The position numbers and the translations under genes were made by a program. A stretch of 64,000 nt of DNA from Rallus limicola (taxonomy: Eukaryota > Chordata > Aves > Gruiformes > Rallidae). Location of the stretch: positions 37,798,991-37,862,990 of the forward strand of contig JAKCOZ010000007.1 of assembly GCA_022605955.1 (NCBI GenBank), read 5' to 3'. Positions 23,957-36,171 of the stretch are shown in pieces. The notes below the pieces were generated by a model. That model searched no databases. It saw only the letters and a list, made by a program, of their open reading frames with translations, and had not been told where the DNA came from. How positions within the stretch are numbered: position 1 is the first letter of the stretch; each line of letters opens with the position of its first letter.

Positions 23957-24970
23957 TGTAGTTTTATGTGGCTGGGTTCTGGTGGAGGAGGGGGGAGCTT
24001 CTGCAAGAAGCAGCTAGGAGTTTTCTATAGGGCTGAGGGAGTAAACCCCAGTCAACTCAAGGCCAGAGTCATGTTGACCAAGGCCAAGCCCATCAACAAT
24101 GGTCATAGCATCTCTGGCAATCACATTTAAAAAGAAAAAAAGTGCAATCAGCCACTTTTTGCCACCAGAGAAGGGAGTGAGAAACTGTGTAGACACCAAG
24201 GTCAGTGAAGAAGGGGGAGAATGAAGTGGTTCAGACGCTGGAGGGCAAGATTCCCCTGCAGCCCATGAAGAAGAACATGATGAAGCAGGCATTCCCCTTA
24301 CAGCCCATGGATGATGACAGGGAGCAGATATCCCATCTACAGCCTGTGGACAACCACACGCCAGGTCAGGTGAGGGTACCTGAAAGATGCTGTGACCCCA
24401 TGGAAAGCCAGCATTGGAGCGAGCTCCTGGCAGCAAAAGCTGAGGTCCATGGAGACACAAACCCATGCCAGAGCAGGTTTGCTGGGAAGACTTGTGACTC
24501 CATGGGGGACCAGGCTTGAGTAATCTGGGCCTAAAAGTCAGCACCTTATGGAAGGCAGCCATGCTGGGGCAGTTGGTGAGGAGGTGAAGCCCTGACAGGA
24601 GGGACTCATTCTCTTTTCCCTGACCCTCCCCATGCCATGATGCAGGGGAAGAAGGGAGCAAAATTATGAATAAAGTTAAGTCTGTAAAGAAGGGAGGAGT
24701 GGGGAAAATGCTTTAAGATCTGGTTGCACTTCTCATTATCCAAGTCTGGTTTCACTGGATGTGCAGTGTAGTGTAATAAATTAGAGAGTTTTCTTTATTC
24801 TGTATTGAGTCTGTTTTGCCCATGACACTAATTGTGGAATAATCTATCCCTGTCCTTATCTCAACTCCTAAGCCTCTCAATGCATATTTTCTCACCTGTC
24901 CAGCTGAAAAGGGGAAGGATAGAGCAAGTCTGGAGGGCATCTGGCCTCCAGCCAGGGTCAAACCACCATA
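23957..24970 (+). mobile_element. Solo LTR, family LTR-A copy 2
   Basis: A complete ~1,014-base LTR flanked on both sides by the 5-mer agaag (23952-23956 and 24971-24975), the target duplication left by retroviral integration. It starts TG and ends TA (the usual CA with one change). No internal retroviral sequence lies on either side, so the provirus was lost by recombination between its two LTRs. AATAAA is at 24775-24780. The middle repeats units like CTGCAGCCCATGG (24256-24268, 24300-24309 and others) give long but meaningless open frames on both strands, including 215 codons on minus. A 5-base duplication fits class III (ERVL-like) elements, as I recall, but does not prove it. Confidence 0.9.
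24775..24780 (+). promoter_or_regulatory. Polyadenylation signal in LTR-A copy 2
   Basis: AATAAA about 190 bases before the LTR end, in the block 'gtgtagtgtaataaattaga' that aligns with LTR-A copy 1. Confidence 0.55.
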
Positions 24971-24975
24971 AGAAG

Positions 24976-25963
24976 CAATCAAATCTGCAATGTGTCTTCA
25001 AGAGAGAAGTCCCTGAGACTATCGGGACAGCATAGAGGTGCTTCTGCCAGACACCCAACCTTCACAAGGCCCAGCGGAGACCTGGTCTGAGGTCCACCAG
25101 TAGATTTCTGAACCTAACAGTGGACAGTAGTGCAGCAGAGCAGTAGGGGACATGTTTTGTTCACATGTGCATATATGTTTCTGTGTAAAACTCTGTATAC
25201 AGTGTCTCGAGGAGACAGCTGTACTTACAGTATATGCAAATCTTTGTTATTTTCCAATTCTGCAATGCCTCCACTGCCCTTACCCACTTTTGTCAGAGGG
25301 AATCCAGAGTTGTGTTATTAAAATTTTGAAGGTGCATTCAGAGCTTGTGCTCTCCACCCTGTGACAAGTGCCATCTGTCGACAATCTGTCCCACTAATTC
25401 ATCCATAATTTAAATCAGAATTGTACCAAAATATGTTTTCCTAAAGCCTACATTTTTTATCTGAGAGAAGGGAAAATAGTCACTGAATTCTAAGGACTTA
25501 GGGTGTTATCCAATGCCCTTCATCATCTTTAAAATAAGGAGGAATAAAAGGACAAGTGCCATCTCCAAGGAACAGTACGGAGGATGCCTCTTCTGAGGCA
25601 GGTGGCATCTCAGTACAAAATGAGATTTTATATATCACCCTTGCCTATTTAAGAAGATAATGACTTTGGTCTTTTCATAGAACAGCAGATGAAGGTCAGC
25701 CAATAGACATGCTATATACAACATGTGAAGTCTTTTTGTCAATCAAGTGTCTTTCCTGGAGGTCTTTTATTATGCCCAAGGTGAAAGACAAGAGAAAATG
25801 CCACTTAACTGTAGCAGCTGGCATAATTTTCTATACACTGCCCACTCCTTGATTGCTGCCTTATGCAGCAATACGGCATCCTTAAACTCTAGGTCTCATA
25901 TGTGAACACTTAATGCTAAGCTCCTGGAGGTACAATAATTTTAAGAAATGTAATGTATTACAC
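24976..25963. other. DNA between two LTRs, nothing recognised
   Basis: About 1 kb separating the LTR-A solo LTR from an LTR-B element. Longest frames are about 70 codons. I see no retroviral gag, pol or env motif, so the two LTRs are not the ends of one provirus; they are also from different families. Confidence 0.55.
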
Positions 25964-26358
25964 TGTACTGGTTTTGGCTGGGATAATGTTTTCTTCATAG
26001 TAGCTGGTATGGGGCTGTGGTTTGGAATTGTGCTGAAAACAGTATTGATAATGTAGAGATGTTTCTATTATTGCTGAGCAGTGCTTACACAGTGTCAAAG
26101 CCTTTTCGGCTTCTCACATCACCCCATCAGCAAGCGAGCTGTGGGTGCCCAAGGAGTTGGGAGGGGACATAGCTAGGATAGCAGAGCCCAACTGCCCAAA
26201 GGGATATTCTACACCATCTGATGTTGTGCTCAGCATATGTAAATCTGGGGGAAGAACTAATAAACTGTTATTTTGCATGACTTTTCTCACTTTTATTCTT
26301 TCAATTCTCTCTCCCATCCTGCCAGTGCGGTATTTAGCTACCAGTTAGGGTTAACCCA
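25964..26358 (+). mobile_element. LTR-B element, internally shortened
   Basis: It starts 'tgtactggttttggctggga' and ends near 'ccagttagggttaaccca', the typical ends of a second avian LTR group. In between are 'gcttacacagtgtcaaagcc', 'gggaggggacatagctagga', 'aagggatattctacaccatc' and AATAAA at 26259-26264, followed by 'catgacttttctcactttta' and 'tctctctcccatcctgccag'. At ~395 bases it is shorter than full-length relatives as I remember them. Most of the loss is just before AATAAA. No clear target duplication and no adjoining internal sequence. Confidence 0.85.
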
Positions 26359-29300
26359 TGATAAAGAGAAACAAACAAATCTAAACAAAACTAATCAACT
26401 AACAAAAATACCCCACACTTCTTCATTTGTGGGTTATTGGGTTTGTTTGGGGTTTTTTTATATATTTCATTTGAGTGTAGGATAGAAGCTAAATGTCCTC
26501 AGTTGATGCAAATCAATGCCATCCCACTGAACTCAGTGAAACTGTTTATATACACCTAGTCCCAGCAAATAGGTTCTAAAAGAAAGAGGTAAGAAATCTC
26601 AGATCACACAGAATTGACTTTTGCTGTTCAACTTGACCGTCCTGCTGTCAAGGTCATACTGGTGCAAGCAGGCAGTATGAGACCTAGTATGAGAAATTCT
26701 CTACATTTTTGCTAATATTAATTAAAAAACCCCTATCTTGATGTTGGGACAATGGTATGCAGTAATCATACTGCTCATGGCAAAACAACCACTCCAAGTT
26801 AAGGGAAACATCACACAATGCTGGTCTATCAAATTTTAATAAAATCTAGCCAAGCAGGGAAATTTTATGCAGTCCACAGCTGATTTTGGATGCTTCCTTA
26901 TGCACCCAAAATTACTAGACTCATGAGAAATTGTGTCTACATTGTCCAAAGAACAGTGCTATGTATCTTCAGAAAAATAAGTTAAAGCCCAGTAAAGCAT
27001 GTGGGCACATCATAAAGAAGAAAAGTATGGGAGAAAAACATGATTGATCACTACAAAAATCTGTAGTAAGCCATGAAGATATTAGATAAAGATAATGGAA
27101 AGAAGTTATATGAAAATTATTACCTTTTTCTGATTTTATGTCATCTGATTCAGTAGCTATACATTTGAAACAAGCAGTAGAATTGTTTCTTTAGGCAACA
27201 TGAGCCCATTAATACTTAGTCTTGTTTAGAAAACTGTTGAAAGTACCAAGTGTGAAAGGACTGGCAAAAAAGTGTCCTCAGGTGGCACTGAAGGAATATC
27301 CGAATGGCATGGCTGCTAAGTGGATTTTAGTAACCCAGATTCTTTTTTGGATCAGACACTTTGGTTCACCTCAGCCCATGAAATATGTTACTATTTCTTA
27401 AAGCCTGATTTCACTTTATTTATGTAGATCATTTTAAAACACATTTAGACTACTTTTTCTTGTATCATCCCAGGTTTGTCATGCATGGATGATTGAGTAT
27501 AGATGACAAGAAAGGGTATTACTGATTTACCTGAAGAAGAGTAAATGGCCACGTATGATTTCTGAAACTCGAGGACACAGTGTCACACAGGGTCTCGGGA
27601 GTTGCATGAGGACAGGCACCTGTAGCACAATTTATTTCACATAAACTACAGGTCCACCAGACCTGATACTCAATGACTATGTGTTTCAGTAGCCACAATT
27701 CATCCAAAGGTATGGGAAGCTTGCAGTTTTAGATTTATGAGTTCAAAGACTCCTATCAGCCAAGAAAGTTACATACAGTGAATGGCTCAGTCAGATGACT
27801 CGCCTTGTTTTAGATACTGGCTGTGTAAATCCTGGCAGGCATGGGGCCTCAGTCTGACAGTGTGATGGAGAAATGGAACTATTTTAATCATAGCATTTGT
27901 ACAATAACAAGGTACTGTAGGTGGCAAAGATGTGTGAGTATTATGATTGTAAATTAAAAGCATAAGCTCTGAGTCCACATCTGTTTTGGCGCCTGAGGCA
28001 TATTTCTAAACTTGACATTCTGAAGAAGTGATTCTGTCTAGAAACACTGGAAATAAGATCTTTGTAAACACTATTTTTTTCCACAGTAAATACCGTATTT
28101 TTATGTCCATGCATCCTCTCCAGCACATCATGTGGATTTGTTGTCTCACAGGTCTCTGTATCTAACAATTGTTTGTTCCGCTTACAGCAGGGTACCCATA
28201 TAGGAAACCCTTATTGCTTCCCAACCACAATATGAATTTGGTAAGCCATTATAGAAGAAAATTAAAGCTTCTATACTTTCTCTTTTCTGTATCAGATTTG
28301 GTTTATACAATTGAAAAAAATAGAATTAAAAACAAAACAAAACAGAAATCCCAACCTTGCAAAAGTGAGTAGAATTGAAAATGTGATTACTTCTATTTTC
28401 TGTGTTTCATTGTCATGTAAATGAGGCAGCTTGAGCTTCAGCAGTTACTAGAGTATTGCTGTTTAATCACTAGTTTTATTTACTCAGAATGACAACAGTT
28501 TGTGAGAATGATGCAGAGGCAGGAAGGATAGAGAGGAAATGGGACAATCGGGGTTTCTAAATCACAAGCATACATTCTGAATAGTACCAAGTTTAAGGCT
28601 AAAATAAGATTTTTTTCCTAAATATCCTCTTTTCTCCCTTTATTTTCTACTCTGTGGGATGATTGTCTTAGATGATTAGGACAAGCAAGTCGTGTTCAAA
28701 TGTGAAACAACTGACATACATTCAAAAGAATGTACTTTATGGCCATCTTAATGTTTATCCATTTCATAAAACAGCCATTAAAAGGAGATAATTTTCATAA
28801 AATAAAGCACACTTCTGTGCAACTATTGTATGTGGATGGGAAAAATGCATTAGTCAACGTCTTGCCACAGATGTTTTTCTCCCTGTAATCAATGCATTCT
28901 GAGTCCTTCTGAAACAGTGAGACTTGTATGTTTACCTTTAGGTGTTAGTGTTTTGTTTTCCTTTAAAAATTTGCTCAGAGACCGTGGAAAAATTAGGTAT
29001 GACCTTTAATACTAATATACTAACGGCTCTATTTTAATTTATATAATATCCAATAACAGTGGAAAAAGCAGAATATGATTGATTCATTTCTTAGTTCCAG
29101 AGAAGTTCGTATGCCATGATGCACAGGAGTTGGAATGACTTTTTATTAATACAGTTGTTGAGCCCTGAGGAGCCTGACAGTAGCAAAGAAGCCAATAAAG
29201 AGGTCATGAATTTTTTGTAGAGATGAAATCAACCTGTAGTGTTTATGAATAATTCACTGAATTTTGAAAGGCAAACCTTGGGAAACATCTCATGAAAGCA

Positions 29301-29645
29301 TCCTTAAGATGAATTGTCATGGGCACTTACCTACTGGCCTTGCAAAGCTAGCATGAACTTGTTTCAAACATATGTATGGGATCTTTCTTACAATAGTGCC
29401 TGAGTCTTCAGTTGTTAGACACTTCTTGCCTTCAAATTTTAACTTAAAATTTACTTCTACTACAAATCTTTTGAAATGCTTGCTAATGGAAAGATAGATG
29501 AAATGTGGCATTTCTATGAAGTTTGGATTTAATTCAGTTCTGTTTTGGACAGCTTTAGTTTCCTAAGGTGTTCACATTCACAAACAGCTAAAACATAAGA
29601 CCTGTGTCTGACCTGCACACCAGAGAAATAGATGGATCGCACAGC
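26359..29645. other. AT-rich DNA without recognised features
   Basis: About 3.3 kb. Frames are all at or below 75 codons, with no repeats recognised. Confidence 0.6.
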
Positions 29646-30515
29646 ATAGAATCATAGAATATCCTTAGTTGGAAGGGAGACCCATAAGGATCAAGTCCAA
29701 CTCGTGGCTCCACACAGGGCCAGAGAAGTCAGAGCATGGGACTGAGTGCGTTGTCCAGACACTAGTTGAACTCAAGCTCGGTGCTGTGACCACTTCCCTG
29801 GGCAGACTGTGCCAGTGCCTGACGACCCTCACAGTAAACAACTTAATATCCAACCTAAACCTCCCTTGTCGCAGCTTAACACCATTCCCTCAGGATCTAT
29901 CACTGGTCGCCAAAGAGAGGAGATTGGTGCCTGCCCCTTCACTCCTCCTCATAAGGAAGCCATAGACTGTGATGAGGTCTCCACTCAGTCTCCTTTTCTC
30001 CAGGCTGTACAAACCCAAGGGACTTCAGCCTCTCCTTGTAAGACTTCACCTCCAGACCCTTCACCATCCTCTTTTCCCTCCTCTGGACACTCTCCAATAG
30101 TTTTGTGTCCCTCTTTTACTGTGGTGCCCAAAAGTGCACCCAGGACTCAAAGTGAGGCCGCACCAGCCCAGTGTAGAGCAGGACAATCACCTCCCTGGAC
30201 TGGCTGGCCATGACGTGCTTGATGCACCCCAGGGTATGGCTGGTCCTCCTTGCTGCCTGGGCACACTGCTGGCTCATGGTTAACTTGCTGTCAGCCAAGA
30301 CCCACAAATCCCTCTCAGCATGGCTGGCCTCCAGCATCTCATCCCCCAGTCAGGGGGATGTAGCCAGGGTTGCCCCTTCCCAGGTGCAGAGTCTGGCACT
30401 TGCCCATGTTAAGCTTCATGCTGTTGGTGATTGCCCAGCTCTCTAATCTGTCCAGGTCTCTCTGTAAGGCTTCTCCACCCTCAACAGAGTCAACAGCTCC
30501 TCCCAATTTATTATA
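29646..30515 (-). mobile_element. CR1 LINE, RT C-terminal part and 3' end, minus strand
   Basis: About 870 bases. The 3' end is at 29646-29660 ('agaatcatagaatatcc', tail octamers in reverse). The RT C-terminal region is still readable on minus (73 codons at 30116-30337): ERDLWVLADSKLTMSQQCAQ, then IKHVMASQSREVIVLLY and VRPHFESWVHFWAP. The right end fades near 'tcaacagagtcaacagctcc'. Several frame breaks make it non-coding. It is a different subfamily from 3654-6815, judging by its 3' UTR. Confidence 0.93.
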
Positions 30516-31574
30516 TATTCTAAGACATCCAAAAGAATAAAAAATGTGCTTACATAACTGAGTGAGATCTAATCCATCTACTTATTGGTATCTCGAATGA
30601 AATCCAGAATAGAAGCTTTTATCTGGTCACTTGTGTAGCTTTCCAGGCTGAAGTTTAACAGTTGCATGAATGCAAGTAAGCAGCACACATCCAGTCTATG
30701 GTGCAAGATTATTTTTTCTTTTGTTTTTTTTAACATTGTGGGGCTTTTGATTCATGATTGAGGGGTTTTAGTCTTTGGGTCAGTAACAGAAACAATAATC
30801 ATTCTGATATTTATCGCCTATTTTGGGGGGTCTATCCCTATCAGAACTTGCTAATATGCTTGTTTGGCACTCTTAGTAATTGCATGCAATAGTTTCCAAA
30901 GCTGAAATTATTTATTTATTAACTAGAAATTTAATTTACTACAGAATACTCAAGTACATCTGGTGGCAAGTCTATGCCTAGGTGATGCCCAGGTTAACCT
31001 GTGGAGGGGATGACTGTAACCCATTCCAAAGAACTGGTGTCTTTTGTATGTGTTTGTTTTCAACAATCTGGACACCACAATGCACAGGAAATATCTGAAA
31101 ATGAACAAAAGGTTTTAGTGGTGATTTACCTTTTTTTTTGCTAAACTTGCCTGTATCAAACAGGACTCTCTCAACTTGAGCTAGATGTGAAAAGGAAAGC
31201 ATACGAGAAAATTACAGGGTACTGACACCTTCAGGGTCCTGTGATTTTGTTCAGGAAGCAGTTGATAGGTATTTGTCGCAGAATTGTGTTCTTCAGTGGC
31301 AGTTTCTTCTTTATACAGTATCTTTTGTATGATGTTGGTCTCTTAAACCTCTGTTATGTTTACAGGTATGTGCATACAAAATTTTCTTTAGACATCCCTA
31401 ACAGCAAAAAAGAACTAGGGCTTTTACTAGTCTAAGCCATTACACATGAATCATACTGGAATGTATTTAGACCCCTCATACCTGGTATTGACACTCCTTC
31501 AGTGCTCCAGGTATTTATCATATTTATAGAAATGCAGCAAAAGATCAAAATTTCATCATGAAATCACAGTTTGG
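30516..31574. other. AT-rich DNA without recognised features
   Basis: About 1 kb. Frames are all at or below 74 codons and I recognise no repeat family. Confidence 0.55.
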
Positions 31575-31633
31575 GGGTTCAATTTAATGATTTCCAGAGG
31601 TCCCATCCAACCCCTATGAATCTTTGAATCTGA
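31575..31633 (+). mobile_element. CR1 LINE 3'-end fragment, very short
   Basis: 'atgatttccagaggtcccat' with 'ccaacccctatgaatctttg' and 'aatctga' resembles the last ~60 bases of CR1 with two degraded tail units. It is short and diverged. Confidence 0.6.
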
Positions 31634-32065
31634 GGGGGGAAGAAAGAGAATGGCAAGAGGAACCTCTATTGAGCTGTTCCACAGACCTTACAATAAGTAG
31701 GTCCAAGAAAATACCCTCTTTCTTCAGCTACCACAAAACTCTCCATTCCATGATCTATTTTTAACTGTACCATCAGGTTTTCCAGAATTACACCACCTCA
31801 TCTGCCTTGCTGACATTCAAGGCAGAAGGGTTTCACTCTCTTTTCAAGAAAAAATAGTTGTCATTCCCAGGTGGAAGAAAGCTTGGAGGCACCTAAGCTA
31901 CTGGAATCACCCATTCTTTGGGATGCGGGAGCAAAGTGGGATAGTTGGTAACAGGGTATCAACATGATGACATCACACCTGTCCCACCTCTATGGCAAAA
32001 CAGAGATGAGAATCGAAATGATGTTGGCAAAGATCCTTGACTTTCCCTCATCTCAGCTCTTCAAG

Positions 32066-32080
32066 GTGTGTGTGTGTGTG
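32066..32080. repeat. GT dinucleotide microsatellite
   Basis: About seven GT units, a short perfect run. Confidence 0.85.
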
Positions 32081-32207
32081 TTGCAGCTTGCAGTGAAATG
32101 ACAATTTGGAAATATGGCAGGAATTCAATTCCAAATCACTGGGTGTTTTTATCTATCTGTGCATGTTCTATGGTGCTCAAGATTTCTTTAATAATCATTA
32201 AATAAAG

Positions 32208-32238
32208 AAAAAACAAAAAAAAAAAACAAAAAAAACCT
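32208..32238. repeat. A-rich tract with C interruptions
   Basis: A run of A interrupted by single C bases; simple sequence. Confidence 0.75.
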
Positions 32239-33549
32239 AAAAAGGATTATAAATGCTGATATTTACCTCAGAAAAAAAAATTACTTCTAAATGTTGCATT
32301 TTTTGCAGCTATACTGAAATATGAAAACTATGTTCAGACATCCACAGAAGCAGCAAGATTGCTTTGAGTCTTCAAAGTTCCTTGCTGCAGCTGCCTATTA
32401 AAAATAAAAAAATACACTGCTGCAGCTGTCTTTTAAAGAAAATAAAGTCAGAAACTTTATTTTTGTCTTTACTTTTATCTAAACTTTTGCTTAGACATAT
32501 ATATGACCTCAATTTCATAGCAATTTCACCAGCAGCAAACAGGATAAAAATAAAATTATTCACTAAATTTATTTCTACTGTCAAAGACTAAGAGCAATGT
32601 GTTTCCTATTTAGCTGCAGCATGTCAAAGAAAGACTATGTTAAAAACATGTAGTTTTTTATTAGCTTCTACATATATTCAAGTTGCCAGAAAGCTGGAAA
32701 GGATGTCCAAATAAAAGAAAGTAAGATATAAAAAAGAGATTTGGTTATGGTTTATGTAGTGGCAGAGGACATGACCAGATTTTCTGGCTCATCCATTCGA
32801 CTGTTTTGCATATAACTTAAAAGCCAAGGCCAGTCAGCACCAGATTGATTACACATCACCTTTTCTTCTAATTTTCACGATAAAATCTTTGGGGATTTTA
32901 ATAATAAAGAAAAATACAACAAGAATGAGAAAGTCAGGTTGTTCTTTTATTCTTAAAAAGGATAAATTTTCAGAAACAGATTAAAAAAAAACCCTAAAAA
33001 TATTTTTTTGAAAGTTAAGAAGGCTTTATAAAAGTGATTCATCTCTAAATTAACAAATTCATAATATAACAACATGAAAAAACACAAAATTGGGGAATAT
33101 TTTTCCAAAATCTTTGAAGGGCTCTCTTCAGCTGTAGTAAAATAAAGTTTTGGAATTGCTTTCTTTAGAACAGCATTATCTGTTTTAGAAATTATTTAAT
33201 TTAGAAGAAACAAGCTTAAGGAAAAAGGTTAAATAACCTCAAAATGACAGGAGATCCTTTTGCTTCTGGTAAAGTTGATGCCAAACAAGATAACAATTTT
33301 ACTTGTATTATGCTTCAAAACTGTAGCTATTTCGTTTCCTGTTTGATAAAATATTTTTTTTTTCTATGGCATTTATATTTCTCCACACACAAATAAAAAA
33401 CACAAAAAAAACCACCACGTAGGTTGCAAAACTAAAAAGTCAACTTAAATGGGTCACCAAAAATGAGAGATACACATTTTGCATTTGCAGCCTGATTATG
33501 CTTCATGTTGTAACTTTGCTACAAAAGCACCCATTAAACACTGTTAACG

Positions 33550-33563
33550 CACACACACACACA
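33550..33563. repeat. CA dinucleotide microsatellite
   Basis: Seven CA units. Confidence 0.85.
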
Positions 33564-33698
33564 TATCTTTATTATTCTTTCTCCTTATACTGTTCAGTTG
33601 CTCTCTTTCAAGGGCTTCATATGGACATATTTCTATATTTCTATATAAATGTAAGATTGGACTCCTGTTTAGGAAAGAAAGTGTAACTTTTCCAAAAA

Positions 33699-33800
33699 AG
33701 GGCAGGGTGGGGCAGGGCAGGGCAGGGCAGGTCAAGGAAGGGAAGGGCAGGGCAGGGAAGGGCAGGGAAGGGAAGGGAAGGGACGGGAAAGAGGGAGGGA
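33699..33800. repeat. G-rich pentamer repeat (GGGCA / GGGAA)
   Basis: About 100 bases built from GGGCA and GGGAA units in mixed order, with single variants (GGTCA, GGACG). G sits almost only on the plus strand and runs of three or more G recur every five bases, so it could form G-quadruplexes. Long open frames on minus here are only the repeat read through. Confidence 0.95.
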
Positions 33801-34286
33801 AATTTAAAATAAAACCACAGCTTAATATGAAAAGTCATATTGTCTCCTTCCATGAGTAGCTTCCACCACTAAAAACTACTATGCCAGTAAAAAAAAAATA
33901 AAAATTAAGCACTTATATAAACTTTCCAGGCACCCTCAGTTTTACAAAGGGGTGACCACAGATGTAATGATATGTAATATTCTCAAATAGGCAACAATTA
34001 ATACCATTAGAGCTGTTGTTAAAATAATACAAAATGGGGATTAATTTATAAAGTTTTGTAATCATTGTGCAGAATGCTTTTATAAAGTGAACTGCTATTC
34101 TGGTATTTTTTTCCACAATGTATGATGCTAATAGCTGTAGGTTTTGCTGCAAACTCTACAAAATTTTTATCACACAGTCAATGTCTTTTACTCCAGTGTC
34201 AGGAAACTATGGTTCAAATTAATCACTAAAGTTAATCATGTAAGGGAATTTAAAAGAGAACAAAAAAACAACCAAACAACACCTTT

Positions 34287-34302
34287 AAAAAAAAAAAAAA
34301 AA
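34287..34302. repeat. A homopolymer tract
   Basis: Sixteen A in a row, with no retrocopy recognised upstream. Confidence 0.85.
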
Positions 34303-35104
34303 GCTTTTGTTTTTTTTAGATTTCTCACTCTTATGAAGACCCCTGGTTTTTGAATAGAGCATGCACTCATCGTTTGTTGGCAGTAATAATGTTTGATGAT
34401 TTTTTTATACAATCTCTGAATTCACATGATGAGGCTTTAATTTGTAAGCCAGTCTCTAAGGCTGTCTGAAATATTGCTTTTATCCTTCATAATGTATTCT
34501 GTTAATGATAGAATGCTTGTTAGAGAGGGACAAGGTCAGGTACACCACTCCTTCATTACAAATGAGACTTCGTGGTCATTTTAGAGCTGTTATTGATTTA
34601 ACTTGTTGAGGTACAATCAGTCCCACTAAAATATTGTTAATAATTCCATGCATCCCTGAGTACAGACAGCAGCACTTCATCTAGTATTTGTCTCTACAAT
34701 AGGTGTTTATTTGGTTTGCCCATTCTCAGTTCTCTTCATCAGATTACTCATCTAATGACTGAAACTCACAGCTGCCACAATAGCAAATATTCGTTTCTTC
34801 TTGTTGTTGCTGCTCCAAATTAAATACTGATAAATGTTTTAAGACCCTAGAGGAATAGCGTTTGAGGCTGGCATTAAATTGTCTCTTGCTTCTTTAAGGC
34901 TTATTTGTAAAGAACTGGAAGTCAGCAATTACCTTCACTTGAGCATGCTAAGGGAGAAACACAGAATCATTTTTCATCCACAGCAGGTGATGAAGTTGCA
35001 TAAGGAAAGAGCTGGCCTGGGACTGTTGCCTATTTGCAAAGCACACAAGAATCAAGGGAGTCTCCAACAGGCACATGCAGGTAGGCACTATGAGTCTCAA
35101 AAAG

Positions 35105-35340
35105 GCTGAGGTCAGAAGATACGTTCAGAGATCATGCAGTCTCATCTCCCTACCTAAAGCAGGGTCAACTACCACTAGTTGTCTAGAACAATATCCAGTT
35201 ATGTTTTGAATAGCTCAAATTTCCCACCATTTTTTAACCTTTCCAATTATTGAAACTACACAACTGCTCAGCACAATCTATTCCATTGCTTGTACACCCT
35301 CACAGGAAAAAGAAAACGTTTGAATTTGTTTCTCTGAAAA
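35105..35340 (-). mobile_element. Old CR1 LINE fragment, minus strand
   Basis: Plus-strand text 'gagatcatgcagtctcatct', 'aaagcagggtcaactaccac', 'atatccagttatgttttgaa' and 'acaccctcacaggaaaaaga' follows the order of the reversed CR1 3' region (AGATCATCTAGTCC, GCAGGGTCAACT, CCAGT-GGTTTTGAAT, ACCCTCACAG). It is highly diverged and the tail octamers are gone, so it is probably the oldest CR1 piece here. Confidence 0.75.
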
Positions 35341-36171
35341 CACACAAACACATTAACAATATCAAAATCACATTTGAATGTCCAGAGAACACTTGTTTGT
35401 ATTATTTAGTGTAGTGTAACCACAGGATGCAGCCAAGCTTAAAAAAATACAGATAGCACTTTATACCTATCTTCAAACAGTCATATTTCTGGCCCTGGCC
35501 CTGGAACAGTTTTAATTGTTTATATACATATATCTAGAAAATATCAACAGGAGAAACTGAAGAACTCAGCAGCACATCCGTTGCTTCTTGAAGGGAAAAT
35601 GAAGTGGGTGAAATTTTCTCAGGTGTTTCTTCCACTGGAAGTATTAGTGCTGTGCCTAAGGCAACATTAGTGAATCAAACCATAGATACATATTTCCCTT
35701 TTCAGAACCCTAACAGAGTCTTGGAAGACCAGAATTTTACTTTCTGATGAATATACGAGGTGTATAAATTATCATTATTTCTTTCTATACCACTGAACAA
35801 GAAATTTGTCAGGTTAGACACATGCCACAACTCTTTTTCTTTTCTTTAGGGTGAACATTTCAAATGTTCATGATGACTCTGGTTTAGTTGTATAATTCAG
35901 TTCATGCCTGTGATGAGCCAATAAGCACATAAGCATATTTAAGAATACAGTGCTAACTTGACTGGTGTAAACTTTTCATATCAGAATGTCTTTGATAACA
36001 CACTTCAGTTCTGGTTTATAATACCTCATTATCAAAACCTTGAGAAATAAGGAAACTTAGGCAAGTGAATGGATGTGTAAGGAAGAAATGCATGGCACAT
36101 TAAAATGAGCTTGATCTGGTCTGCTCCTCCTGGTAGGTGACTACTAGGGCAACACACCAGGATTTTTCCTC
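35341..36171. other. AT-rich DNA without recognised features
   Basis: About 0.8 kb between a CR1 relic and an LTR. No frame worth noting. Confidence 0.5.

Noticed and set aside
24014..24661. 215-codon open frame on minus
   Set aside because: It lies entirely within LTR-A copy 2 in a GC-richer block of repeated CTGCAGCCCATGG units; it is antisense to the LTR and is explained by composition and repetition.
23957..26358. One provirus bounded by the LTRs at 23957 and 25964
   Set aside because: The two LTRs are of different families, the first has its own flanking target duplication, and no retroviral gene sequence lies between them.
33544..33853. Minus frames rich in Pro, Leu, Ala and Cys
   Set aside because: Simple translation of the G-rich pentamer array.
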